Of a stretch of DNA of 64,000 nucleotides, positions 8,315 to 15,879 are shown in pieces. The DNA is from DATILL01 sp035476575. Its GTDB lineage: Bacteria; Actinomycetota; Actinomycetes; Mycobacteriales; JACQDL01. The position numbers were made by a program, and so were the translations under genes. Position 1 is the first letter of the stretch. Each line of letters opens with the position of its first letter. Under the pieces are notes generated by a model. That model made no database searches, was not told the origin of the DNA, and saw only the letters and a program-made list of their open reading frames with translations. The stretch lies in NCBI GenBank assembly GCA_035476575.1, contig DATILL010000065.1, forward strand, positions 62,001-126,000, given 5' to 3'.

Positions 8315-9757
8315 ATGTACAGCGAGGTCCTAGCCGGGGCACTGCCCACCACCCACCGCGCGATGGTGATCGTCCGGCTCCGTGCGGGGTCGGCGGCAGG
8401 CCAGGCCGCCGCGGAGGCCGAGCCTACGGGCGGCCTGTCCATCCTCGATGAGCTCGACCGGGCCGGCCGGGTGAGGGCGGTCCTGCCGTTGACCCCCGCC
8501 GCGGCAGGGCCGGAGGGCGCCGGCGGTGCGATCGCCGCGCTGTCCACCACTGCGCAGCAGGGGGACCTGGGCGCGGCGAGCATCATCCGCCTCACCGACG
8601 ACGAGGACGTGGCCCGGCTGCTTCCGGCCCTCAACGACCACCGCGACGTTGAGTACGCCAGCCGCGTCCCGGCCCGCTGGTTCGCCTCCGCGACACCGCC
8701 GGCTCAGGCCGTCGAGCACCGGATCGCCGGCCTGGAGTCCCGCATCGCGGGCCTTGAGGCAGCCCCCCAGCCTTCTCCGGTGTGGAACCTACAGAAGGTC
8801 CTGTGGGACCAGGCGGTCCGCGAGCTCGGGACCGAGGAGGTCGGGAACGTGCGCGTCGGCGTCCTCGACACCGGCGTCGACGACCAGCACCCTGACCTGG
8901 CCGACCGGCTGGCCCGCTACGTCCACGCTGGCCCGTCCACCTCCGGGCAGGTGGTGTCCGACCAGGACGTCGTCGGGCACGGCACGCACGTCGCCGGCAC
9001 CATCGCCGCCCGGTTCAACCAGGCGATCGGGACACGCGGGATCTGCGCCACCCGGCTGTCAGTATGGAAGATCTTCGACGATGTCCCCGACTACATCGAG
9101 ACACGGGGCGTGTACTGGTATCTCGTTGACCCGGTCCTGTACCGGCGGGCGCTCGCCGACTGCGCCGAGCAGGTCGACGTCGTCAACCTCAGCATTGGCG
9201 GCACCGAGCCGCCCGACCCGCAGGAGAGTGCGCTGTTCCGCGTGCTCGGCGAGCGCGGTGTCACGGTCGTGGCGGCGATGGGCAACGAGCGCGGCCTGGG
9301 CAGCCCGACGTCGTACCCGGCCGCCATCCCGGGTGTGGTCGCCGTCGGGGCCACCGCGCCCGACGACAGCGTGGCCTCCTTCTCCAACGCCGGCGACTAC
9401 ATCAGCGTGTCCGCGCCTGGGGTCGCTATCTGGTCCACGGTGCCCCACTATCCTGGGCAGGTCGGGTTCCATGCCGACGTCCGCGCCGACGGCCAGCCCG
9501 AGCGCGGCGCGCCGGTGCCGCGCGAGGTGAACTACGCGGCATTGAGCGGTACGTCCATGTCCGCGCCGCATGTGACGGCGGCGACCACCCTCCTGCTGGC
9601 GAGCAGCCGCCAGAAGCGCGATCCGGAGTCGGTCCGCTACCTGCTCATGGCCAGTGCTGATCATGTGGGGAGCATGCAGGGCCAGGTGTGGAACCGGGAC
9701 ATCGGCGCTGGTCGGCTCAACCTGCGCCGGCTGATCCTCGCCGGCCGGCACCTGTAG
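8315..9757 (+). CDS. Subtilisin-family (S8) serine protease, probable leader peptidase
   Basis: A 480-residue S8 protease. The catalytic triad is intact: Asp185 (VGVLDTGVDDQHPDL), His222 (GHGTHVAGT) and Ser414 (LSGTSMSAPHV), with the oxyanion Asn in AAMGNERG. Residues 1-135 form a prodomain-like region (IIRLTDDEDVARLLPALNDH, VEYASRVPARWF), followed by a short heptad-like linker (EHRIAGLESRIAGLE). No signal peptide or membrane segment is seen, so it probably acts in the cytoplasm, as do many LanP leader peptidases. GGGGAG precedes the ATG. It lies 46 bases after the HopA1-LanC gene, which supports a role in removing the precursor leader, but no substrate site can be assigned from sequence. Confidence 0.85.
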   Translation: MYSEVLAGALPTTHRAMVIVRLRAGSAAGQAAAEAEPTGGLSILDELDRAGRVRAVLPLTPAAAGPEGAGGAIAALSTTAQQGDLGAASIIRLTDDEDVARLLPALNDHRDVEYASRVPARWFASATPPAQAVEHRIAGLESRIAGLEAAPQPSPVWNLQKVLWDQAVRELGTEEVGNVRVGVLDTGVDDQHPDLADRLARYVHAGPSTSGQVVSDQDVVGHGTHVAGTIAARFNQAIGTRGICATRLSVWKIFDDVPDYIETRGVYWYLVDPVLYRRALADCAEQVDVVNLSIGGTEPPDPQESALFRVLGERGVTVVAAMGNERGLGSPTSYPAAIPGVVAVGATAPDDSVASFSNAGDYISVSAPGVAIWSTVPHYPGQVGFHADVRADGQPERGAPVPREVNYAALSGTSMSAPHVTAATTLLLASSRQKRDPESVRYLLMASADHVGSMQGQVWNRDIGAGRLNLRRLILAGRHL

Positions 9758-9764
9758 CACCGGC

Positions 9765-10022
9765 ATGGCAGCGCCAGTTGTCGCGTTCACCATCGCGGCG
9801 GATGTCCCCGCGGAGGCGCAGGGTGCGGTGATCGCGGCGGTCAGGTCCGTTGACGGGGTGGTGGACGCCTACCGCCTCTCCCCGGAGTCGAGCATTCCGG
9901 AGGTACGGCGCATGTGCGCCGCGGCCCTCGCCAACGGTGCCGATCCGCGCGCGGTGGCCGCACGCGTGCGGGGCGTCCCCGGCGTCGAAAGCGCCGACGT
10001 GCCGCCTGCCCGCGGGATCTGA
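9765..10022 (+). CDS. 85-residue companion of the S8 protease, possibly inhibitor/prodomain-like
   Basis: A small protein starting seven bases after the protease stop. Predicted layout is strand-helix-strand, then helix-strand: VVAFTIAADV, QGAVIAAVRSVDGVVDAYRLS, EVRRMCAAALANGADPRAVAARV, GVPGVESADVPP. That alternation, with two short phrases ending in GVxxA, resembles ferredoxin-like folds of I9-type subtilisin propeptides and stand-alone inhibitors. The assignment is inference from pattern and position only. One cysteine, no signal peptide. It could instead be a peptide-binding (RRE-like) helper of the RiPP pathway. It is the last gene before pepP and probably the right end of the cluster. 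Confidence 0.55.
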   Translation: MAAPVVAFTIAADVPAEAQGAVIAAVRSVDGVVDAYRLSPESSIPEVRRMCAAALANGADPRAVAARVRGVPGVESADVPPARGI

Positions 10023-10068
10023 CCTGTGGACAACCGGCCTTGCTGGCCGGGCGGATACCGTGGCAGCC

Positions 10069-11166
10069 ATGCCTGCCACCCACATCGCCCGGCGGGACCG
10101 GCTGCGGGAGATCCTCCGCGAACGCGGGCTGGACGCCGCCCTGGTCACCAACCTGGTCAACGTCCGCTACCTCACCGGTTTCACCGGCACCAACGCCGCC
10201 CTCCTGGTGTACGCCGACGGCCCGGGCGCCGACCCGGGCGTGTTCGGCACCGACGGCCGGTATGACGCCCAGTCGGCCGAGCAGGTGCCGGAGCTGCCCC
10301 GGGTGCTCCAGCGGGCCACCGACCAGGCCATGGCCGCCCGAGCCGCCGCCGACGGCCACCACACGGTCGGCTACGAGTCGCACCACGTCACCGTGGACGG
10401 CCTCGCCGAGCTGCGGGCCGCCGCCGAGCAGCTCCGGCTCGCCACCCTCAACCAAGCGGTCGAGCAGCTCCGGCTGACCAAGGACAACGCCGAGATCGAG
10501 CTGCTCCGGCGGGCCTGCGCGATCGCCGACCAGGCCCTGGCCGGGCTCATCGAGGCCGGCGGGCTGCGGCCCGGCCGGACGGAGCGCCAGGTCGGCCGCG
10601 ACCTGGACGGCCGGATGCTGGACCTCGGCGCGCACGCCGTCAGCTTCGAGACGATCGTGGCCACCGGGCCGAGCTCCGCCATCCCGCACCACCGCCCGGA
10701 CGACCGTGAGCTGGCCGCGGGCGACCTCGTCAAGCTGGACTTCGGCGCGCAGTACGGTGGCTACCACTCCGACATGACCCGCACGATGGTCCTCGGCGAG
10801 CCGGCCGGCTGGCAGCGCGAGATCTACGAGCTGGTGGCCGCGGCGCAGCGGGCCGGCAGCGCCGCCGTGGCCGTCGGTGCGGACGTGCGGGAGGTGGACC
10901 GGGCCGCCCGCGAGGTGATCGAGCGGGCCGGGTACGGCGAGCGGTTCAGCCACGGGCTGGGGCACGGGGTGGGGCTGGAGATCCACGAGGCACCGGCGTT
11001 GTCCCCTCTCGGCGCCGGTACACTCGCCGAGGCGACGCCGCTCACCGTCGAGCCCGGTGTGTACCTGCCCGGCCGCGGCGGCGTCCGCATTGAGGACACG
11101 CTCGTGGTCCGCGCCGACGGGCCCGAGCTGCTCACCCTCACCACCAAGGATCTCGTCAGCCTGTAA
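10069..11166 (+). CDS. pepP: Xaa-Pro aminopeptidase (M24B)
   Basis: A 365-residue metallopeptidase that removes N-terminal residues preceding proline. It has a creatinase-type N-domain (residues 1-125) and a pita-bread catalytic domain with the metal ligands in VKLDFGAQYGGYHSDMTRTM (two Asp), GLGHGVGLEIHEAP (His) and EPGVYLP / RIEDT (two Glu). The ATG start was preferred; an in-frame GTG three codons upstream is a possible alternative. It lies directly before efp, the usual actinobacterial arrangement, although here the neighbouring aroQ has been displaced by the RiPP cluster. Confidence 0.92.
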   Translation: MPATHIARRDRLREILRERGLDAALVTNLVNVRYLTGFTGTNAALLVYADGPGADPGVFGTDGRYDAQSAEQVPELPRVLQRATDQAMAARAAADGHHTVGYESHHVTVDGLAELRAAAEQLRLATLNQAVEQLRLTKDNAEIELLRRACAIADQALAGLIEAGGLRPGRTERQVGRDLDGRMLDLGAHAVSFETIVATGPSSAIPHHRPDDRELAAGDLVKLDFGAQYGGYHSDMTRTMVLGEPAGWQREIYELVAAAQRAGSAAVAVGADVREVDRAAREVIERAGYGERFSHGLGHGVGLEIHEAPALSPLGAGTLAEATPLTVEPGVYLPGRGGVRIEDTLVVRADGPELLTLTTKDLVSL

Positions 11167-11181
11167 CAGCGAAGGACACCC

Positions 11182-11745
11182 GTGGCCACCACGAACGACC
11201 TGAAGAACGGCCTGGTGCTCAACCTCGACGGCAACCTGTGGTCCGTCGTGGGGTTCCAGCACGTCAAGCCCGGCAAGGGCGGCGCCTTCGTCCGGACCAC
11301 CCTGAAGAACGTGCTGACCGGCAAGGTCGTGGACCGCACCTTCAACGCCGGGGTCAAGGTCGACACCGCCACCGTGGACAAGCGCAACATGACGTACCTG
11401 TACCGCGAGGGTACCGACTTCGTGCTCATGGACGCCGAGACCTATGACCAGATCCACGTCCCGGTCGAGACGGTGGGCACCGCGGCCGACTACCTGCTGG
11501 AGAACGCCGACGCCGTGGTCGGCCTGCACGAGGGTGTCCCGCTCTACGTCGAGCTGCCCACCAGCGTGGAGCTGGTCGTCGAGTACACCGAGCCCGGCCT
11601 GCAGGGTGACCGGTCCACCGGCGGCACCAAGCCGGCCCGGCTGGAGACCGGCGCGGAGATCGCCGTCCCGCTGTTCATCACCACCGGCGAGAAGGTGAAG
11701 GTCGACACCCGCGATGGCCGCTATCTCGGCCGTATCTCGCAGTGA
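11182..11745 (+). CDS. efp: Elongation factor P
   Basis: A 187-residue, three-domain EF-P of normal length. It binds the ribosomal E-site and relieves stalling at consecutive prolines. The domain I tip reads KPGKGGAF with Lys32 at the apex, flanked by prolines and glycines as in other actinobacterial EF-Ps that work without the beta-lysine modification. AAGGAC precedes the GTG start. The stop overlaps the GTG of nusB (GTGA), so the two are translationally coupled. Several window proteins are very proline-rich (DUF4157 protein, zinc-ribbon protein), making EF-P relevant for their synthesis. Confidence 0.96.
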   Translation: MATTNDLKNGLVLNLDGNLWSVVGFQHVKPGKGGAFVRTTLKNVLTGKVVDRTFNAGVKVDTATVDKRNMTYLYREGTDFVLMDAETYDQIHVPVETVGTAADYLLENADAVVGLHEGVPLYVELPTSVELVVEYTEPGLQGDRSTGGTKPARLETGAEIAVPLFITTGEKVKVDTRDGRYLGRISQ

Positions 11746-12149
11746 CGGCGCGGAGCACGGCACGCAAACGGGCGCTGGACGTCCTGTACGAGACCGACCT
11801 GCGCGGCACCAGCGCGGTGGACACGGTAGCCGAGCGGATCGCCGTCGCCGACCCGCCGGTGCCGGAGTACGCCGTGACCCTGGTCGAGGGCGTCGCCGGC
11901 CACCGGGCCCGCATCGACGAGATCATCGCGTCCTACGCTGAGGGCTGGACGATCGACCGGATGCCCACGGTGGACCGCAACATCCTGCGGATCGGGGTGT
12001 ACGAGCTGCTCTGGTGCGACGACGTGCCGGACGCGGTGGCCGTGGACGAGGCAATCGAGCTGGCCAAGGCGCTGTCCACCGGCGACTCGCCCCGGTTTGT
12101 CAACGGCCTGCTCGGTCGCATCATCCGTAGTCGCCCGGTGGTCAGCTAG
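11742..12149 (+). CDS. nusB: Transcription antitermination protein NusB
   Basis: A 135-residue all-helical NusB, which with NusE/S10 binds boxA RNA in rRNA operons. Family segments ARKRALDVLYETDLRG, IDRMPTVDRNILRIGVYELL, VAVDEAIELAKALS and RFVNGLLGRI are present. The start overlaps the efp stop. Its end converges with bldD, and a strong 27-bp palindrome lies between the two genes and could terminate both. Confidence 0.95.
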   Translation: MTARSTARKRALDVLYETDLRGTSAVDTVAERIAVADPPVPEYAVTLVEGVAGHRARIDEIIASYAEGWTIDRMPTVDRNILRIGVYELLWCDDVPDAVAVDEAIELAKALSTGDSPRFVNGLLGRIIRSRPVVS

Positions 12150-12158
12150 CCCTCCCAG

Positions 12159-12228
12159 CTCCGACGATCATCGACCTGTGGTCGCTTGTTGATCTCCAGC
12201 CGCGACCACAGCTCGATGATCGTCGGAG
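12159..12228. repeat. Palindromic element A (nusB/bldD convergent junction)
   Basis: Two 27-nt arms (12159-12185 and 12202-12228) are reverse complements with a single mismatch and enclose a 16-nt loop containing GTTGATCTCC. The outer part (GACGATCATCGA / TCGATGATCGTC) and the loop word recur at 22711-22770 and 50358-50415, whereas the inner stem sequence differs. Lying between convergent genes, it could act as a bidirectional terminator, although no U-tract is present on either strand. Confidence 0.9.
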
Positions 12229-12286
12229 AGGGGCGCGGCGGAGAGGGGCGCGGTCAGGCCGGAGGGCAGCTACCGGAGGGCAGCTA
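12225..12286. repeat. Two short tandem duplications at the bldD 3' end
   Basis: GGAGAGGGGCGCGGC at 12225-12239 is repeated (14 of 15 bases) at 12240-12253, and CCGGAGGGCAGCTA at 12259-12272 is repeated exactly at 12273-12286. The second copy of the latter contains the bldD stop codon, so the duplication has not altered the protein end. Confidence 0.85.
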
Positions 12287-12784
12287 GGAGAGGCTGTCGC
12301 TGCCGACGGTCCGGGCGTCGGGGGAGAGCACCCCCCACTCGATCAGCCGGTCGGTCAGCTCGCCGGCCGACTGGTCGTAGATGATCGCCAGCGAGCGCAG
12401 GTCCTCGGCCCGGATGGACAGCACCTTCCCGTTGTAGTCGCCGCGCTGGCTCTGGATGGCGGCCGCGTAGCGGGCCAGCGGGCCGACCTGCTCGGCCGGC
12501 AGCCGGCCCAGGGTCTCCAGGTCGAGCACGATCCGGGTGGCTGGCTCGCCCCCGGCCGGTGGCCGGCCCTCGGGCAGCAGCTCGCTGACCGGCACGCCGT
12601 AGAACTCGGCGAGCTCGGCCAGCTTCTGGACGGTGACCGCGCGGTCGCCCCGTTCGTAGGATCCGACGACGACCGCCTTCCACCGGCCCTGAGATTTCTT
12701 CTCCACGCCGTGCAAGGACAGTCCCTGCTGGGTGCGGATCGCCCGTAGGCGCGCGCCTAGGGCCTTGGCGTAGTCGCTCGTCAT
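12284..12784 (-). CDS. bldD: Developmental regulator BldD (c-di-GMP-dependent repressor)
   Basis: A 166-residue homologue of Streptomyces BldD. The N-terminal helix-turn-helix (residues 5-70: GARLRAIRTQQGLSLHGVE ... SYERGDRAVTVQKLAELAE) binds DNA. The C-terminal domain holds the c-di-GMP signature R114-x-D116 followed by R125-x-x-D128 (RGDYNGKVLSIRAED), identical in position to the known Streptomyces protein. BldD bound to a c-di-GMP tetramer represses sporulation genes. Its place between nusB and pyrR is the usual one in filamentous actinobacteria. It is transcribed opposite to both neighbours, and several half-sites overlap its own promoter, suggesting autoregulation. Confidence 0.95.
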   Translation of the reverse strand: MTSDYAKALGARLRAIRTQQGLSLHGVEKKSQGRWKAVVVGSYERGDRAVTVQKLAELAEFYGVPVSELLPEGRPPAGGEPATRIVLDLETLGRLPAEQVGPLARYAAAIQSQRGDYNGKVLSIRAEDLRSLAIIYDQSAGELTDRLIEWGVLSPDARTVGSDSLS

Positions 12785-12837
12785 GTAGCTCGCTCCGTTG
12801 CTCCCGTGTCCGGCCCAGGGCCGGTGCTGACCCCATC

Positions 12838-12902
12838 AGTCACCGGGTTTGTGTAGGTGACTACAGAGAGTAACCGTATACAGAGAGTGAACTCCAGGTC
12901 AA
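12838..12902 (-). promoter_or_regulatory. bldD promoter with overlapping BldD-like operator half-sites
   Basis: On the minus strand TTGACC (12902-12897), a 16-nt spacer and TATACG (12880-12875) form a good sigma-70-type promoter. Around and downstream of it are AGTCACC (12838-12844) and GGTGACT (12856-12862), a perfect 7-bp inverted repeat. GGTGACT also pairs 6 of 7 with AGTAACC (12869-12875), and TACAGAGAGT is repeated directly (12862-12871, 12879-12888). AGTCAC/GTGACT half-sites resemble described BldD targets, and Streptomyces BldD represses its own gene; the assignment is inferred from that. Confidence 0.7.
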
Positions 12903-12930
12903 GCAAAACCACCCAACTTGGGTAGTGGCG

Positions 12931-12957
12931 TTGCCCGAAGGCGCATCTTGCTACCGT
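12931..12957 (+). promoter_or_regulatory. Candidate promoter of the pyr operon
   Basis: TTGCCC (12931-12936) and TACCGT (12952-12957, with a TG just upstream giving an extended -10) are separated by 15 bases. Transcription would begin near 12963 and give a leader of about 55 nt containing the PyrR-binding motif. The spacing is short, so this is a candidate only. Confidence 0.45.
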
Positions 12958-12970
12958 AGTGCCCGCGAAA

Positions 12971-13010
12971 GACGTCCTTTAAGCCCGTCCCGTGAGGCGG
13001 GGAAGGGAGT
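12971..13010 (+). promoter_or_regulatory. PyrR-binding leader motif overlapping the pyrR ribosome site
   Basis: The leader RNA contains CGTCCTTTAAG, then CCCGTCCCGTGAGGCGGGG, then AAGGGAG. The GTCCCGTGAGG loop with a closing GC stem matches the conserved PyrR anti-antiterminator/binding loop. The 3' side runs straight into the ribosome-binding AAGGGAG of pyrR (ATG at 13017), so PyrR binding at high UMP should block translation of the first gene, as proposed for other actinobacteria. No separate terminator hairpin is visible, which favours translational over attenuation control. Confidence 0.75.
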
Positions 13011-13016
13011 CACAAT

Positions 13017-13655
13017 ATGACACTGCCGCCGTACGCCGCAGCAAATCGGCATGACCCAGCGGCGCGGACGCTACTCGATGCATCCGGCCTGGCGCGTGTC
13101 GTCGACCGGATCGCGCACCAGGTCCTGGAGAAGACCGAAGGTGCCGGCGACACGGTCCTGCTCGGGGTCCCGACCCGCGGCGTCCCGCTGGCCGGCCGGC
13201 TCGCTGCCCGGATCGCGGCGTTCGAGGGCCTGGCCATCCCGACCGGCTCGCTCGACATCACCCTGTACCGCGACGACCTGCGGCTGCGCGGGGTCCGGGC
13301 GCTGGAGGAGACCGCGGTGCCGCCCGGCGGCGTCGACGGCAAGCTGGTCGTGCTGGTCGACGACGTGCTCTGCTCCGGCCGCACCGTGCGGGCCGCGCTG
13401 GACGCGCTGCGGGACCTGGGGCGGCCACGGGCGGTGCAGCTCGCCGTGCTGGTCGATCGGGGCCACCGGGAGCTGCCGATCCGGGCCGACTACGTCGGCA
13501 AGAACGTTCCCACCGCCACCTACGAGAAGGTCTGGGTCCGGCTGTCCGAGGTGGACGGCGCCGACGCCGTGCTGATCGGGTCCATCAGACCTGCCGGTCC
13601 GGCCAGGTCGGCTAGGCCGGCCAGGCCGGCTAGGCCCGACGGAGAGACCAGGTGA
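13017..13655 (+). CDS. pyrR: Bifunctional pyr operon regulator / uracil phosphoribosyltransferase
   Basis: A 212-residue PyrR. The PRPP-binding signature VVLVDDVLCSGRT and the flanking LDITLYRDDL segment are intact; it senses UMP/PRPP and binds pyr leader RNA. The usual family length is about 180-195; the extra C-terminal tail (GPARSARPARPARP) comes from an 18-bp tandem duplication with one mismatch (13601-13618, 13619-13636) and is probably unstructured. The gene heads the pyrimidine operon, with its own binding motif in the leader; its stop overlaps the pyrB GTG. Confidence 0.95.
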   Translation: MTLPPYAAANRHDPAARTLLDASGLARVVDRIAHQVLEKTEGAGDTVLLGVPTRGVPLAGRLAARIAAFEGLAIPTGSLDITLYRDDLRLRGVRALEETAVPPGGVDGKLVVLVDDVLCSGRTVRAALDALRDLGRPRAVQLAVLVDRGHRELPIRADYVGKNVPTATYEKVWVRLSEVDGADAVLIGSIRPAGPARSARPARPARPDGETR

Positions 13656-14584
13656 ACCGGCACCTGCTCTCCGCCGCGGACCTGTCCCGGGCCGACGCCC
13701 TGCTGGTGCTCGACACCGCGGAGCAGATGGACCACGCGCTGGCCGGCCGCGAGGTGAAGAAGCTGCCGACGCTGCGCGGCCGGACCGTGGTCAACCTCTT
13801 CCTGGAGGACTCCACCCGTACCCGCACCTCCTTCGAGCTGGCCGCCAAGCGGCTGTCCGCGGACGTCATCAACTTCTCCACCAAGGGCTCCAGCGTCTCC
13901 AAGGGCGAGTCGCTGAAGGACACGGCGCTGACCCTGGAGGCGATGGGTGCGGACGCGGTGGTGATCCGGCACGGGCTGTCCGGTGCGCCACACCGGCTGG
14001 CGGGCTGGGTGGCCGGCAGCGTGCTGAACGCCGGGGACGGCACCCACGAGCACCCCACCCAGGCGCTGCTGGACGCGTTCACCATGCGCCGGCGGCTCGG
14101 CCGTATGGACGGCCTGCGGGTAGCCATCGTCGGTGACGTGCTGCACTCCCGGGTGGCCCGGTCCAACGTGCTGCTGCTGGCCACGCTGGGCGCCGAGGTG
14201 ACCCTGGTGGCGCCACCTACGCTGCTCCCGGTCGGGGTGGAGGCCTGGTCGGCCAGCGTCTCCTACGAGCTGGACGCCGTGTTGCCCAAGGTGGATGTGT
14301 GCATGATGCTGCGGGTGCAGCGGGAGCGGATGAGCTCCTCGTACTTTCCCAGCGCGCGCGAGTACAGCCGGCGGTACGGGCTCGACGCACACCGGATGGC
14401 GCTGCTGCCCGAGCACGCCGTGGTGATGCACCCCGGTCCGATGAACCGCGGCATGGAGATCGCCGCCGAGGTCGCCGACCACCTGACCCGGTCCACCGTT
14501 GTCGAGCAGGTCAGCAACGGCGTGAGCGTCCGGATGGCCGTCCTCTACCTGCTGCTGGCCGGACGGTCGGAGGAGCTGGCATGA
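13652..14584 (+). CDS. pyrB: Aspartate carbamoyltransferase, catalytic subunit
   Basis: A 310-residue ATCase catalytic chain of normal length, joining carbamoyl phosphate and aspartate in step two of UMP synthesis. The carbamoyl-phosphate loop STRTRTSFE, the catalytic His in ADAVVIRHGLSGAPH, HPTQALLD and the aspartate-binding HPGPMNRG are visible. No regulatory pyrI gene follows; pyrC is next, with a 4-base overlap at both ends of pyrB, as in other actinobacterial pyr operons. Confidence 0.96.
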   Translation: MNRHLLSAADLSRADALLVLDTAEQMDHALAGREVKKLPTLRGRTVVNLFLEDSTRTRTSFELAAKRLSADVINFSTKGSSVSKGESLKDTALTLEAMGADAVVIRHGLSGAPHRLAGWVAGSVLNAGDGTHEHPTQALLDAFTMRRRLGRMDGLRVAIVGDVLHSRVARSNVLLLATLGAEVTLVAPPTLLPVGVEAWSASVSYELDAVLPKVDVCMMLRVQRERMSSSYFPSAREYSRRYGLDAHRMALLPEHAVVMHPGPMNRGMEIAAEVADHLTRSTVVEQVSNGVSVRMAVLYLLLAGRSEELA

Positions 14585-15879
14585 CCCGCCAGCCGGTGTG
14601 GCTGGTCACCGGGGTTCGCCCGTACGGTGAGGCGCCGGTCGACCTGGTGCTGCGCGGCGGCGTGATCGCCGAGGCCGGGCCGGGCCTGTCCGCGGCCGGC
14701 GCGACCGTCCTGGCCGCCGACGGGCTGATCGCCCTGCCCGGCCTGGTCGACCTGCACACCCACCTGCGCGAGCCCGGCCGGGAGGACGCCGAGACCGTCG
14801 AGACCGGCACCCGGGCGGCTGCCCTCGGCGGGTACACGGCCGTGTTCGCGATGGCCAACACCGAGCCGGTCGCCGACACCGCGGGCGTGGTGGAGCAGGT
14901 CTGGCGGCTCGGGCGGCAGGCCGGGCTGGCCGACGTGCAGCCGGTCGGCGCGGTCACCGTCGGGCTGGCCGGCGCGCGGCTGGCCGAGCTGGGCGCGATG
15001 GCCGACTCCGCGGCCCGGGTGCGGGTCTTCTCCGACGACGGGCACTGCGTGGCCGACCCGGCCCTGATGCGGCGGGCGCTGGAGTACGTCAAGGCGTTCG
15101 GCGGGGTGGTCGCCCAGCACGCCGAGGAGCCGCGGCTGACCGAAGGCGCCCAGCTCAACGAGGGGGTGATGTCCGCCCAGCTCGGCCTGGTCGGCTGGCC
15201 GGCCGCGGCGGAGGAGGCGATCATCGCCCGGGACGCGCTGCTGGCTGGGCACGTCGGCTCCCGGCTGCACGTCTGCCATGTGTCCACCGCCGGCTCGGTG
15301 GAGATCCTGCGCTGGGCCAAGGCAAAGGGCGTACGGGTCACCGCCGAGGTCACCCCGCACCACCTGCTGCTCACCGATGACCTGGCCGCCGGCTACGACC
15401 CGGTCTTCAAGGTCAACCCGCCGCTGCGCACCGCCGAGGACGTGGCCGCGCTGCGCGCCGGGCTGGCCGACGGCACCATCGACTGCGTCGCGACCGACCA
15501 CGCCCCGCACGCACTGGAGGACAAGGAGACCGAGTGGGGCGCTGCCCGGCCGGGCATGCTTGGCCTGGAGACGGCGCTGTCGGTGCTGGTCGAGACGATG
15601 GTGGAGCCTGGCCTGCTGGGCTGGCGCGGCCTGGCGCAACGGATGAGCACGGTGCCGGCTCGGCTCGGCGGTCTCGACGGGCATGGCCACGAGCTGGTCG
15701 AGGGGGCGGCGGCAAACCTGGTGCTGCTCGACCCGGCCGCCCGCCGGGTGGTCGACCCGGCCGGGCTGGCCAGCCGCAGCCGGAACACGCCCTACGCTGG
15801 CCGTGAGCTGCCCGCTCGGGTGCTGGCCACGTTCCTGCGTGGCGAGCCGACGGTCCTCGACGGCAAGGCCCAGAGATGA
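14581..15879 (+). CDS. pyrC: Dihydroorotase
   Basis: A 432-residue class I dihydroorotase that cyclises carbamoyl-aspartate. Zinc-ligand and substrate motifs are visible: DLHTHLREPG, the aspartate/histidine segments GVVAQHAEEPRL and HVCHVSTAGSVEILR, TAEVTPHHLLLTD and ATDHAPH. The metal-bridging residue is not the usual carboxylated lysine position that I can assign with certainty. The ATG overlaps the pyrB stop. The stop lies inside the first copy of a 15-bp tandem repeat (15867-15910) that forms the short spacer before carA. Confidence 0.94.
   Translation: MTRQPVWLVTGVRPYGEAPVDLVLRGGVIAEAGPGLSAAGATVLAADGLIALPGLVDLHTHLREPGREDAETVETGTRAAALGGYTAVFAMANTEPVADTAGVVEQVWRLGRQAGLADVQPVGAVTVGLAGARLAELGAMADSAARVRVFSDDGHCVADPALMRRALEYVKAFGGVVAQHAEEPRLTEGAQLNEGVMSAQLGLVGWPAAAEEAIIARDALLAGHVGSRLHVCHVSTAGSVEILRWAKAKGVRVTAEVTPHHLLLTDDLAAGYDPVFKVNPPLRTAEDVAALRAGLADGTIDCVATDHAPHALEDKETEWGAARPGMLGLETALSVLVETMVEPGLLGWRGLAQRMSTVPARLGGLDGHGHELVEGAAANLVLLDPAARRVVDPAGLASRSRNTPYAGRELPARVLATFLRGEPTVLDGKAQR

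Noticed and set aside
12270..12836. 188-codon minus-strand frame overlapping bldD
   Set aside because: It is in another frame of the bldD region and Arg/Gly-rich; BldD with its HTH and c-di-GMP motifs is the real product.
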